The notes below the pieces were generated by a model. That model did not search any database and was not told the DNA's origin. It worked only from the letters and a program-made list of their open reading frames with translations. Shown here piece after piece: positions 15,992 to 23,430 of a DNA stretch of 30,496 bases (its first letter is position 1; each line of letters opens with the position of its first letter). The position numbers and the translations under genes are program-made. Source of the DNA: CALMFQ01 sp964495595 (GTDB taxonomy: Bacteria > Pseudomonadota > Gammaproteobacteria > Burkholderiales > SCOH01); contig CAZBWH010000036.1 of the NCBI GenBank assembly GCA_964495595.1, positions 1 through 30,496 of the forward strand, read 5' to 3'.

Positions 15992-16303
15992 ATGATCTGC
16001 AATCCTTATGAAATCCTGATTCAGGGCATTACCTCGGAAGGCAAGACGTTCCGGCCCAGCGATTGGGCCGAACGGCTGTCAGGCATACTCTCAACCTTTG
16101 GCCACGACCGGAAGATCGCCTATCACGCCTATGTCAGGCCGCTGACACACAACAATGTCAACTGCGTTGCCGTGGACAAGCACCTGGAGCAGATCGACCC
16201 CAATGTTTTCGCCTTCCTGATGTCGTTCGCCAAGGACAATGACCTGCAGATCCTCGACTGCATGCAGCTGAACGACAACGAGTTTCCCAACGCGTTTCTC
16301 TGA
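15992..16303 (+). CDS. DUF3579 family protein
   Basis: A 103-residue cytoplasmic protein of the DUF3579 family, found mainly in betaproteobacteria and often near arg genes. It begins MICNPYEILIQGITSEGKTF and contains RPSDWAERL and a conserved FGHDRKIAYHAYVRPL block. Function is unknown. It is divergent from argF and its stop is one base from the recR stop (convergent). The Shine-Dalgarno is poor (AAGG about 14 bases upstream); an out-of-frame ATG at 15973 opens a 12-codon frame that overlaps the start. Confidence 0.85.
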   Translation: MICNPYEILIQGITSEGKTFRPSDWAERLSGILSTFGHDRKIAYHAYVRPLTHNNVNCVAVDKHLEQIDPNVFAFLMSFAKDNDLQILDCMQLNDNEFPNAFL

Positions 16304-16304
16304 C

Positions 16305-16901
16305 TCATACCGGCCTGCGCTCCAGCATTGCCTGCGCCAGCGTGCCGGAATCCACCTGCTCCAGCTCCCCGCCAACAGGCAACCCTCGGGCAATACGGGA
16401 AACCGACAATTTTCTTGCCTTGAGCAACTCGGCCACATAATGGGCCGTTGCCTCTCCCTCTACCGTATAGTTGGTAGACAGAATCACCTCTTGCACCAGG
16501 CCATCCGTAGCACGGCGCAGCAAACGGTCGAGATGGATTTCCCTTGGCCCCACCCCGTCCAGCGGGCTCAAACGCCCCATCAGGACAAAATACCGGCCTG
16601 AGTAACATAACGCCTGCTCGACCATCAGCAGATCAGCAGGCATTTCGACAACACACAGCAATCTATCGTCCCGTGCCGGGTCTGTACAGAGCGGGCAAGG
16701 GTCCGCCTCGGTAAAGGTATTGCACATACGACAATGGGTCAGCGACTGCAAAGCGTGCAACAGGGCATGCGCCAGACCGGCCGCCCCCTGCTTGTCGCGC
16801 TGCAAGAGATGAAATGCCATTCGCTGCGCTGACTTCGGCCCCACGCCAGGCAGTACCCGTAGCGCCTCCACCAATTGGCCCAATGAAGATGGCGTATTCA
16901 C
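16305..16901 (-). CDS. recR: Recombination protein RecR
   Basis: Component of the RecFOR pathway that loads RecA at single-strand gaps. It has 198 residues. After an N-terminal helix-hairpin-helix (LRVLPGVGPKSAQRMAFHLL) it has a four-cysteine zinc finger at C57, C60, C69 and C72, a Toprim domain (about 78-170, with LCVVEMPADLLMVE) and a C-terminal ARGLPVGGELEQVD segment. The start is a GTG at 16901. It lies 31 bases after ybaB and downstream of dnaX, the standard dnaX-ybaB-recR order seen in many bacteria. Confidence 0.97.
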   Translation of the reverse strand: MNTPSSLGQLVEALRVLPGVGPKSAQRMAFHLLQRDKQGAAGLAHALLHALQSLTHCRMCNTFTEADPCPLCTDPARDDRLLCVVEMPADLLMVEQALCYSGRYFVLMGRLSPLDGVGPREIHLDRLLRRATDGLVQEVILSTNYTVEGEATAHYVAELLKARKLSVSRIARGLPVGGELEQVDSGTLAQAMLERRPV

Positions 16902-16932
16902 TGGCGCGTACCGATGCCGGATCGATCAATCA

Positions 16933-17259
16933 TCAAAAGGGCAGCTTGAAGCCCGGGGGCAAGCCCAGGCCGCTGGTAAAGCCAGCCATTTTTTCCTGCA
17001 TGGTGCTTTCTGCCCGTCGGTTTGCATCGTTAACGGCCGCAGCAAGCAGATCTTCCAGCATTTCCTTGTCTTCGCTCAGCAAGGCCGGGTCAATGGTGAC
17101 ACGCTTGACATCATGATGGCAGGTCATCACCACCTTGACCATGCCGGCCCCGGCCTGACCTTCAACCTCGACCGAACCCAAGGAATCCTGCATTTTCTTC
17201 ATGTTTTCCTGCATTGCCTGGGCCTGCTTCATCAAGTTACCCAAACCACCCTTCATCAT
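16933..17259 (-). CDS. ybaB: YbaB/EbfC family nucleoid-associated protein
   Basis: A small DNA-binding protein that forms tweezer-like dimers and is nearly always next to recR. It has 108 residues: a helical N-terminus (MMKGGLGNLMKQAQAMQENM), the central strand region VEVEGQAGAGMVKVVMTC, and a typical glycine-proline rich tail GLGLPPGFKLPF. AGGAG lies 8-9 bases before ATG. The 120 bases separating it from dnaX contain a degenerate copy of the MITE-like repeat, so this spacer is longer than usual for the operon. Confidence 0.95.
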   Translation of the reverse strand: MMKGGLGNLMKQAQAMQENMKKMQDSLGSVEVEGQAGAGMVKVVMTCHHDVKRVTIDPALLSEDKEMLEDLLAAAVNDANRRAESTMQEKMAGFTSGLGLPPGFKLPF

Positions 17260-17283
17260 GCTGCATCTCCTGAAAACGTTTAT

Positions 17284-17379
17284 AAAGGCGCTGACTCACT
17301 GGCTGCGCGGACGAATTGCAACTTACCCCAAGCCAGCAATTCGCACTGCATCCCGCGTGCCGGGCAATTTGCGCTATTT
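17284..17379. repeat. Internally deleted, decayed copy of the MITE-like element
   Basis: This piece resembles the two ends of the element at 2632-2828 joined together. Its first part (GCGCTGACTCACTGGCTGCG, then GGACGAATTGC) matches the right end read on the opposite strand, including the CGAATTGC / GCAATTCG pair. Its last part (CATCCCGCGTGCCGGGCAAT) matches the left end read on the opposite strand. About 100 bases of the middle are missing. The outermost GGAAG ends are eroded and no target duplication is clear. It sits between dnaX and ybaB without breaking either gene. Confidence 0.6.
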
Positions 17380-19041
17380 TTAAGTTAACGGCCTGATCGA
17401 CCCGTCGACAATCCTGGCATCACACTGCTCAATCATGTCAGCCACAAAAGCATCAGCACGAATCACCTGCTCGGCCTGAACCAACCGGTCAGCCTTCGCT
17501 TGCTCCTGCAAGGCAACGGGCGTAGCGGCCTCTGCCTGGCCGACCGTAACCGATAGCTGGACAGGGAGACCCAAGGTCTGCTCCAGCGCCTGCCGCAGCT
17601 TGTCCTGGTATCCGCGGTCCGCCAAATGCTTGACCGAATCGGGCAACACCAGCGAAATGCGGTTGTCCTCGAACGCGCTGAGCGCACAATTCTGCGCCAG
17701 CATCTTGGCCATTCCTCCCAGCGCCAGCCGCGAGACCAGAGCTGGCCAGTCCCCATCAAAACCTGCCGAGTACTGCCCTGCCCCCATTGCGGCCTTTCCT
17801 GCCGGAACCGGATTCGCCCCCTCTCCGGGCAAGATCCCGGCGGGCTCTGCCGTGCTCACAGCCACCCGTTCGGCCCGCGGGCGCGCAGGAACATCTGGCG
17901 TGCGCTGTACCGGCGGCTCCGCAGTGGCGCAAGCCCTCCTCACCTCGCGCTGCGCCGGATCAACGGGCGCAAAAGCCAGCATGCGCAACAGCGCCATGCT
18001 GAAACCAGCGTATTCGTCAGGGGCCAATGACAAATCACGTCGGCCAAGGATGGCGATCTGGTAGAACAACTGAACTTCTTCGGCAGACAGGCGGCCAGCC
18101 AGCTCCTGCAGACGCCCCACATCGACCAGATCATCCGCTGAAGAAGGAGCCAGTTGCATCAGGGCAATCCGGTGCAACAGGGCAGACAAATCCTGCAAGG
18201 CAGCCTCAAAGCCGATGCTGCGCTCAGCCATCCGGTCGATCTCCATCAGCAAAGCTGCACCATCACCCGCCACTAGCGCATCCAGCAGATTCAGCAAGTA
18301 GGTTTGATCGATCGCCCCCAGCATGGCGCGAACGCCCGCCTCCTCAACCTTGCCGCTTCCGTAGGCGATTGCCTGATCAAGCAGGCTAAGCGAATCGCGC
18401 ATACTGCCGGCTGCGGCATGGCCGAGCAAGGCCAACGCAGCCGGTTCGAACGGGATGTTTTCCTGGTGCAGGACATATTGGAGATGGGATGCGACGACCG
18501 GAGGCGGAATCTGCCTTAGATTGAACTGCAGGCAACGAGACAGCACGGTAACTGGCACTTTTTGCGGATCGGTCGTAGCCAGGATGAATTTGACGTGGGC
18601 GGGCGGCTCTTCCAGCGTTTTGAGAATCGCATTGAACGCAGATTTCGACAGCATGTGGACTTCGTCAATGATGTAGACCTTGAACCGGCCTGCAGTCGGT
18701 GCGTATTGCGCATTGTCGATGACTTCGCGCATGTTATCGACCCCGGTATTGCTTGCGGCGTCCAGCTCCAGCAAGTCGACGAAACGGCCGGCATCAATCT
18801 GACGACATGCGGCACACTCGCCACAGGGACGTGACGTGACTCCCGTCTCGCAATTGAGTGATTTAGCGATGATACGAGCCAGCGTGGTCTTGCCCACCCC
18901 GCGAGTACCGGTAAACAGGTAGGCGTGATGCAAGCGCTGATGATCCAGTGCATTGGATAGCGCGCGAACCACATGCTCCTGTCCGACCAGCGAGTCGAAG
19001 CTACGGGGACGCCATTTGCGTGCGAGAACTTGATAGGCCAT
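17380..19041 (-). CDS. dnaX: DNA polymerase III subunit gamma/tau
   Basis: ATPase of the clamp loader that places the sliding clamp on DNA and links polymerase cores. It has 553 residues from MAYQVLARKWRPRSFDSLVG. Walker A is GTRGVGKT (45-52), the zinc-binding cysteines are C64, C73, C76 and C79 as in E. coli, and DEVHMLSKSAFNAILKTLEE is the Walker B region; the SRC sensor motif (LSRCLQFNL) is present. The C-terminal third is a variable A/P/E-rich linker (about 400-450) then a tau-like tail. It is shorter than E. coli tau (643). I found no A-rich slippery frameshift site in the linker, so a separate gamma form is not indicated. The open frame runs on to 19203, but that part overlaps the tRNA-Ser gene. 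Confidence 0.95.
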   Translation of the reverse strand: MAYQVLARKWRPRSFDSLVGQEHVVRALSNALDHQRLHHAYLFTGTRGVGKTTLARIIAKSLNCETGVTSRPCGECAACRQIDAGRFVDLLELDAASNTGVDNMREVIDNAQYAPTAGRFKVYIIDEVHMLSKSAFNAILKTLEEPPAHVKFILATTDPQKVPVTVLSRCLQFNLRQIPPPVVASHLQYVLHQENIPFEPAALALLGHAAAGSMRDSLSLLDQAIAYGSGKVEEAGVRAMLGAIDQTYLLNLLDALVAGDGAALLMEIDRMAERSIGFEAALQDLSALLHRIALMQLAPSSADDLVDVGRLQELAGRLSAEEVQLFYQIAILGRRDLSLAPDEYAGFSMALLRMLAFAPVDPAQREVRRACATAEPPVQRTPDVPARPRAERVAVSTAEPAGILPGEGANPVPAGKAAMGAGQYSAGFDGDWPALVSRLALGGMAKMLAQNCALSAFEDNRISLVLPDSVKHLADRGYQDKLRQALEQTLGLPVQLSVTVGQAEAATPVALQEQAKADRLVQAEQVIRADAFVADMIEQCDARIVDGSIRPLT

Positions 19042-19055
19042 AGACCGGCATTCTA

Positions 19056-19073
19056 GCAGCCTGTCGGGCAGAC
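19056..19073. repeat. 18-bp direct repeat, copy near the dnaX start
   Basis: GCAGCCTGTCGGGCAGAC occurs here and again, identical, at 27746-27763. The core GTCGGGCAGAC also occurs at 14766-14776 between argF and argG. All three are in non-coding spacers. Its role is unknown; the core is close to a palindrome (CTGTCGGGCAG). Confidence 0.5.
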
Positions 19074-19132
19074 GACTAATCACTGGGTTCTTGCAGGCGC
19101 CGGGAGGGTGTCGACGGTGCAGTGCAGCAAAC

Positions 19133-19159
19133 TTGCCAGCACCAGGCAGTTGGTATATT
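19133..19159 (+). promoter_or_regulatory. Putative promoter of the tRNA-Ser gene
   Basis: TATATT (19154-19159) is preceded by TGG, an extended -10, and by TTGCCA (19133-19138) with a short 15-base spacer. It lies 14 bases before the tRNA 5' end, as expected for a stable RNA gene. Confidence 0.5.
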
Positions 19160-19173
19160 CTTCGCCGCTTGCC

Positions 19174-19264
19174 GGAGAGATGGATGAGTGGTTTAAGTCG
19201 CACGCCTGGAAAGCGTGTTCAGGGTAATACCCTGACGGGGGTTCGAATCCCCCTCTCTCCGCCA
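19174..19264 (+). tRNA. tRNA-Ser (anticodon GGA)
   Basis: The acceptor stem GGAGAGA (19174-19180) pairs perfectly with TCTCTCC (19254-19260), followed by G and an encoded CCA. The anticodon stem CACGC / GCGTG holds the loop CTGGAAA with anticodon GGA at 19208-19210, reading UCC and UCU. A long variable arm (CAGGGTAATACCCTG) and the T loop GGTTCGAATCC complete a class II serine tRNA of 91 bases. Confidence 0.98.
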
Positions 19265-19324
19265 GTCTTGCGGTACACCTGCAATGAGCCGGAAATTGGC
19301 CTGTGCAGTTTACCCAGCTTCAAT

Positions 19325-19420
19325 GGCGGGCCTCCCCGCATTGCAAGGTAGTGAACTTGGTCAGGTCCGGAAGGAAGCAGCCACAGCTATTTTTTGCAAG
19401 TGCCGGGGGTTCGGCTCGCC
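19325..19420 (+). ncRNA. ffs: Signal recognition particle RNA, small bacterial (4.5S) type
   Basis: About 96 bases that fold end to end: GGCGGGCC at the 5' end pairs with GGCTCGCC at the 3' end. The universal domain IV core is present as GGTCAGGTCCGGAAGGAAGC, with the GGAA tetraloop, followed by CAGCCA on the return strand. This RNA binds Ffh to target inner-membrane proteins. It is 60 bases downstream of tRNA-Ser, next to dnaX. End positions are judged from pairing. Confidence 0.95.
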
Positions 19421-19814
19421 ACCCTTCCCTGAAATAAGACTACCGGTTTGACGCCAACACCGGATCAGCTAGCCAATCGACTGTTCCTGTCCTGTCTTAT
19501 CTTGCACCGCATCAAAAAAACCTTGCATTCGGCATGAGAATGTCTTTTATTTAATCATTGCAGTCTCATGACATGGGACTATCCCGTCATATGGAATATG
19601 CATATCGCCAGTTGAATGGGATACCGCTTTACATTATCATATAATTATAAGCAGACATTCCATCACGCCATGACAGATCGGGGCCAATGGAACTTCGGAA
19701 GCAGCCGTAAGTCTGAAACTATAAATCGGTCTGAAAAAAGTTTGTATTAAGGGAATTTGCTCGTAACTTGCGGTTTTCTGGCAAAAACACAGATCACAGA
19801 TTGAGGCTACCAAA
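19421..19814. other. AT-rich intergenic region between SRP RNA and the XRE gene
   Basis: This 394-base stretch is much richer in A and T than its neighbours, and I see no gene in it. A hairpin CATTC / GAATG followed by a T-rich run lies at 19526-19552 and may end the SRP RNA transcript, though weakly. Two nested palindromes lie at 19568-19590 (ATGAC...GTCAT around GGG / CCC) and 19589-19605 (ATATG / CATAT). A candidate promoter is listed separately. Confidence 0.6.
19612..19640 (+). promoter_or_regulatory. Putative promoter for the XRE regulator, with nearby palindromes
   Basis: TTGAAT (19612-19617) and TATCAT (19635-19640) are spaced by 17 bases, implying a 5' leader of about 170 bases. The palindromes at 19568-19605 lie just upstream and could be operator sites for the regulator itself; this is inference. 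Confidence 0.35.
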
Positions 19815-20138
19815 ATGAAATTATTCGAAAAAATCCTGAATCCCCGCGATATCCGTCGCAAACTGGGTCTGAACCAGCAGGAGTTCTGGACCCAGATAGG
19901 GGTAACCCAAAGCGGGGGGTCGCGCTACGAGAGCGGTCGCAATATGCCCAAGCCGGTACGCGAGCTGCTGCGACTGGTGCATGTGGAACAACTGGATCTG
20001 ACCAGGGTACGCAAGGAAGATTTCGATATCATCGATTATCTGCGCGAAACCCATCCGGATCTGTACAAGAGCCTGCGCAAGGCGGTGAAGGCACGGTCCG
20101 ACGCTCAACAGCAGCAGGCGGATAACACTGACCAGTAA
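19815..20138 (+). CDS. Small XRE-family helix-turn-helix transcriptional regulator
   Basis: A 107-residue DNA-binding protein. Residues about 10-55 form an XRE-type helix-turn-helix: DIRRKLGLNQQEFWTQIGVT, then QSGGSRYESGRNMPKPVREL as recognition helix and following turn. The tail is helical and ends in a Q/A-rich stretch. GAGG lies 8 bases before ATG. It is flanked by a long AT-rich leader and is convergent with the radical SAM gene, so it is monocistronic. Targets are unknown. Similar small single-domain regulators are common in betaproteobacteria. Confidence 0.85.
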   Translation: MKLFEKILNPRDIRRKLGLNQQEFWTQIGVTQSGGSRYESGRNMPKPVRELLRLVHVEQLDLTRVRKEDFDIIDYLRETHPDLYKSLRKAVKARSDAQQQQADNTDQ

Positions 20139-20184
20139 ATCCTCCCGGCTTCCGGTCTGCCGGTGTCGGCGGGCCGTTTTCCTT

Positions 20185-21039
20185 TCAGGCGCTCAGTTTG
20201 ACAGCCAGTCCGAGCGCCTGAATGCTTTCTGCCAATTGCTGCATCCACTGAACCGGCGCGGGGCTTAGCCTGTGGGCCTGCGGTTGCTGTGACGGGCGGG
20301 CCAGTCCGTAGAGCAGCACCCCTTGCAGCGGCACCCCACGTTCCTGTGTTTGTCGCAGTGCGTCGAGGTAGGCAGCCACCGAAACATCATCCGGCAACTG
20401 GCCATCCCAGGCAAAAAAGCAGCTTTGAACCCAGGTCGGGCACAATACGGCTGCCTGCGCCAAATGATGCAGATGGATTTTCGGCGACAGGTGAACCTGG
20501 TTGACCTGCAGGAAATCGCGGGAGAGGCCACGGTCAAACTTGAACCAGACCTCGCCATTCAAGGCGGCCATACGCTGCAGCGCTTGCTGAACGGCAGGCC
20601 GGGCAACAAGGCTGCCGTTGGTGATCAGAATCAGTTTGATCTTACCGCTCAGCGCGAACGAGTCAATCAGCTTGCCAACCATGTCGACGGCTTGCAAAAA
20701 ACAACTGGCGCTGGTCGGTTCGCCATTACCGGAAAAGGCGATGTCGTTGAGGCGGCGTGAATCGCCCGGAACGTGCTGCTGCATGAAATCACCATTGACG
20801 ATCTGATCAAGCATCCAGCGCAGCTCATCGTTCAACTGCTGCAGATCGATCGTGGGGGCGCTGCCCCGGGTGAGTCCCGGCACCTGGCAATAGACACAGC
20901 CCCAGTTGCACGCCTGGTTGGGATTGAGGTTGATTCCGACCGAAACGCCTGCGGCACGGCGGGAGACGACGGGGTAGACATAAGTCAGGCCAACGGCATC
21001 CCGATCATGGTTGGTGGCGCCGAGCCAGCGCAGCGGCAG
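20185..21039 (-). CDS. Radical SAM protein (COG0731-like)
   Basis: A 284-residue radical SAM enzyme. Cysteines C44, C48 and C51 in CNWGCVYCQV form the CxxxCxxC cluster site, and FSGNGEPTSA is the SAM-binding GGE-like motif. GLTYVYPVVSRRAAGVSVGI precedes the cluster, as in a proteobacterial family annotated only as radical SAM and distantly related to tRNA wybutosine enzymes. The reaction is not known. I place the start at CTG (21039): it gives a protein beginning MPLRWLGATNHDRD, and a perfect GGAGG (21045-21049) lies 5 bases upstream, just after the uspA stop. The frame has no ATG near there; a GTG at 21063, inside uspA, is the alternative. It is probably co-transcribed with uspA. Confidence 0.85.
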   Translation of the reverse strand: MPLRWLGATNHDRDAVGLTYVYPVVSRRAAGVSVGINLNPNQACNWGCVYCQVPGLTRGSAPTIDLQQLNDELRWMLDQIVNGDFMQQHVPGDSRRLNDIAFSGNGEPTSASCFLQAVDMVGKLIDSFALSGKIKLILITNGSLVARPAVQQALQRMAALNGEVWFKFDRGLSRDFLQVNQVHLSPKIHLHHLAQAAVLCPTWVQSCFFAWDGQLPDDVSVAAYLDALRQTQERGVPLQGVLLYGLARPSQQPQAHRLSPAPVQWMQQLAESIQALGLAVKLSA

Positions 21040-21052
21040 GCCAGCCTCCGGC

Positions 21053-21496
21053 TTACTGGGCACGGACCAGCAACACCGGTACAGGCGTGATGCGTACGAC
21101 GCCTTCGGCAACGCTGCCGAGGATCAGGTGATCCAGTCCGGTCCAGCCGTGGGTGCCCATCACGATCAGTTCAGCCTGCCAGCGCTGCGCCTCTTCGACA
21201 ATCAGTTGCGGGATGCGCCCGCCCCAGGTTTCGAGCAAAGCAACCTCGGCATCCTGCCCATTGGCTTGCAGTTGCGCACGGGCAGTGTCGAGCGTCTGCT
21301 TACCGGCTTGGCGCAACGAAGCCTGCAGGTCACTGGTGTCGAGAAACTCGGCTCCGCCCCAGCTGAACTGGGCCAGGTCGATCACACTGACCAGGCGCAA
21401 GCGTGCCTGCTGATCGGTGGCGAACCGGCTGGCCTCGTTCAGGGCCTTGAGCGACGTGTCGCTATCGTCGATCGGCACCAGGATTTTCTGATACAT
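21053..21496 (-). CDS. Universal stress protein, UspA family
   Basis: A 147-residue ATP-binding universal stress protein. It starts MYQKILVPIDDSDTSLKALN and ends with the nucleotide loop GTHGWTGLDHLILGSVAEG then VPVLLVRAQ, matching the G-x2-G-x9-G-(S/T) pattern of ATP-binding members. AAAGGAG lies 6 bases before the chosen ATG; an ATG six codons earlier lies within the upstream region and is less likely. The radical SAM gene follows directly, and the thioesterase gene diverges upstream. Confidence 0.92.
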   Translation of the reverse strand: MYQKILVPIDDSDTSLKALNEASRFATDQQARLRLVSVIDLAQFSWGGAEFLDTSDLQASLRQAGKQTLDTARAQLQANGQDAEVALLETWGGRIPQLIVEEAQRWQAELIVMGTHGWTGLDHLILGSVAEGVVRITPVPVLLVRAQ

Positions 21497-21560
21497 GCCG
21501 TGCTCCTTTCGCAAAACAATCTATCCGGGACAGAGTCTAGCAAAGGCGCTGCGCGGCCGG

Positions 21561-21589
21561 TTGAAAATTACAGGGGACGCTAATACACT
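21561..21589 (+). promoter_or_regulatory. Putative promoter of the thioesterase-TerB-MoxR unit
   Basis: TTGAAA (21561-21566) and TACACT (21584-21589) with a 17-base spacer, 30 bases before the thioesterase ATG. Confidence 0.45.
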
Positions 21590-21619
21590 CGCCGGCGAAC
21601 TGAACAGGATTACCCAGCG

Positions 21620-22072
21620 ATGGCCAGAATCAAGCTTGCCCTGCCCCGACATGTCGATTTCACTACCGAGCTGGCCCTGCGCATCGGCGACATCAATTAC
21701 GGCGGTCACCTTGGCAACGACGCGGTGCTGTCGCTGGTGCATGAGGCGCGGGTGCAGTGGCTGGCTGCGCTGGGATTCAGCGAGTTGAACGTGGCTGGGC
21801 CGGGAATCATTCTCTCCGATGCCGTGATCGTGTTCAAATCGGAAGGCTTTTATGGCGATCGCTTGCGGATAACGCTTGCAGTCGACGAATTCAACCGTTA
21901 CGGTTGCGATGTTTTTTACTGTCTGAGTCACACTGAAACCGGCAAAGAGGTCGCGCGGGCCAAGACCGGGGTGGTGTTCTTTGACTACGCCGCACGCAAG
22001 CTGCATGCTGTGCCGGCGCTATTCCGCGCACATTTCCCAAATAGCAGCGACGACAAGGATAGAGCACGATGA
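21620..22072 (+). CDS. Hotdog-fold acyl-CoA thioesterase (YbgC/FadM type)
   Basis: A 150-residue hotdog-fold protein of the 4-hydroxybenzoyl-CoA thioesterase type. The active-site region D-I-N-Y-G-G-H-L-G-N-D (24-34) carries the catalytic aspartate, and the following helix ALSLVHEARVQWLAALG form is usual. The remaining strands include DRLRITLAVDEFNRYGCDVF. It probably hydrolyses acyl-CoA thioesters, but the substrate is unknown. The Shine-Dalgarno is an AGGA about 12 bases upstream. It overlaps the TerB-like gene by 4 bases (ATGA), so the two are translationally coupled. Confidence 0.88.
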   Translation: MARIKLALPRHVDFTTELALRIGDINYGGHLGNDAVLSLVHEARVQWLAALGFSELNVAGPGIILSDAVIVFKSEGFYGDRLRITLAVDEFNRYGCDVFYCLSHTETGKEVARAKTGVVFFDYAARKLHAVPALFRAHFPNSSDDKDRAR

Positions 22073-22485
22073 AAACCTACAAACAGAACAGCCCGGAGGC
22101 AATGGCGCGGATTCTGGCCATGCTGATGGTGGCTGATGGCCAGATGGACGACCGCGAACTGGAGCTGCTCGACAAGCTGAACATCTATGGCATTCTGGGC
22201 ATTGATCGCAAGAAGTTTATTGATGTCCTGCACCACTACTGCACCGATCTGACCGATTCGGCCGATGCGGAGGGCACGGTTCGCCTGGTCGACCGCGAAC
22301 GGATCAACGAATTGCTCGACTGCATCGACGAGCCGAAAAAACGCCTGCTGCTGTGCGCAATGGTGCTGGACATGTCGAAAGCCGACGCTGAATTCAGCGA
22401 AGTGGAGATGGCGGTTTTCACCCACATGCTCGATCGCTGGCACCTGACGCTGGAAGATATCCAGACCGCGTTTGCCGACGAATAA
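22069..22485 (+). CDS. TerB-like (tellurite resistance / COG3793 helical) protein
   Basis: A 138-residue all-helical protein of the TerB-like family: MARILAMLMVADGQMDDREL, then ELLDKLNIYGILGIDRKKF, and KADAEFSEVEMAVFTHML with the spaced acidic residues D and E (GQMDDRE and ADAEFSEVE) typical of TerB metal-binding repeats. Tellurite resistance is a family label and not shown here; no other ter genes are present. It overlaps the thioesterase gene upstream by 4 bases, and the MoxR-type ATPase gene follows 22 bases after its stop. Confidence 0.85.
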   Translation: MKTYKQNSPEAMARILAMLMVADGQMDDRELELLDKLNIYGILGIDRKKFIDVLHHYCTDLTDSADAEGTVRLVDRERINELLDCIDEPKKRLLLCAMVLDMSKADAEFSEVEMAVFTHMLDRWHLTLEDIQTAFADE

Positions 22486-22507
22486 CCCTGCCTCTCCTGG
22501 AATGTTC

Positions 22508-23362
22508 ATGACCCGTTTTACCGGTACCGACAGTTACGTCGCCACCCAAGACCTGATGATGGCAGTCAATGCGGCCATCACCCTGCAACGCCCGCTGCTG
22601 ATCAAGGGCGAGCCTGGCACCGGCAAGACACTGCTGGCCGAAGAAGTAGCCCGTTCACTGGGCATGCCGCTGATCCAGTGGCATATCAAATCCACCACCA
22701 AGGCTCAGCAAGGCCTGTACGAATACGACGCAGTCTCGCGGCTGCGCGATTCGCAACTGGGCGACGAGCGGGTCAAGGACATCAGCCAATACATTGTCAA
22801 AGGCAAGCTCTGGGAAGCCTTCGCCGGCGAGCAGCAGGCGGTGCTGTTGATCGATGAAATCGACAAGGCCGATATCGAGTTCCCCAACGATCTGCTGCGC
22901 GAACTCGACCGCATGGAGTTTTACGTCTACGAGACACAGCAGACCGTGCGCGCCAGAAACCGGCCGATCATCATCATCACTTCCAACAATGAAAAAGAAC
23001 TGCCGGATGCCTTCCTGCGTCGCTGCTTCTTCCATTACATCCGCTTCCCGGACAAGGACACGATGGCGCAGATCGTCGACGTGCATTACCCGAAGCTGAA
23101 ACAGGATCTGCTGCGCGAGGCGATGGAACTGTTTTTCGCCATCCGCGAACTGCCGGGTATCAAGAAAAAGCCGTCTACCTCGGAGCTGCTCGACTGGCTG
23201 AAGCTGTTGCTGGCGGAAGACATTCCGGCCGAGGCATTGAAGAGCCAGCGTGCCGACGACCTGATCCCGCCACTGCACGGTGCCCTGCTGAAAAACGAGC
23301 AGGATGTGGGCCTGTTCGAACGCCTGATCAGCATGGTCAAGGCGCGCCGCACCCAAGGCTGA
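22508..23362 (+). CDS. MoxR-type AAA+ ATPase
   Basis: A 284-residue AAA+ protein of the MoxR family. It starts MTRFTGTDSYVATQDL. Walker A is GEPGTGKT (34-41), Walker B is LLIDEIDKAD (about 113-122), and FLRRCFFHYIRFPD carries the arginine finger region. Family members act as chaperones that mature metalloenzymes or protein complexes, usually with a von Willebrand factor A partner. Start at 22508 is preferred because TGGA lies a few bases upstream and the family N-terminus begins there; an ATG at 22502 is also possible. No VWA gene follows; a strong terminator lies 25 bases later. Confidence 0.93.
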   Translation: MTRFTGTDSYVATQDLMMAVNAAITLQRPLLIKGEPGTGKTLLAEEVARSLGMPLIQWHIKSTTKAQQGLYEYDAVSRLRDSQLGDERVKDISQYIVKGKLWEAFAGEQQAVLLIDEIDKADIEFPNDLLRELDRMEFYVYETQQTVRARNRPIIIITSNNEKELPDAFLRRCFFHYIRFPDKDTMAQIVDVHYPKLKQDLLREAMELFFAIRELPGIKKKPSTSELLDWLKLLLAEDIPAEALKSQRADDLIPPLHGALLKNEQDVGLFERLISMVKARRTQG

Positions 23363-23387
23363 GTCTGGCATCGAACCCAGCGACAAA

Positions 23388-23410
23388 GCCGCAGTCAACT
23401 GCGGCTTTTT
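23388..23410 (+). terminator. Rho-independent terminator after the MoxR-type gene
   Basis: GCCGCAGT pairs with ACTGCGGC (loop as short as 2 bases, or TCAA if the stem is one pair shorter), followed by five Ts. Preceding As extend the stem. It ends the thioesterase-TerB-MoxR transcript. Confidence 0.9.
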
Positions 23411-23430
23411 CACACCGATCCGCCTACGAG

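Noticed and set aside
18550..18570. A-rich tract in dnaX as a programmed frameshift site
   Set aside because: The A5 tract lies in the ATPase domain, not in the linker, and is not in the slippery AAAAAAG context.
19042..19203. Upstream extension of the dnaX frame
   Set aside because: It overlaps the tRNA-Ser gene, and the conserved DnaX N-terminus begins at 19041.
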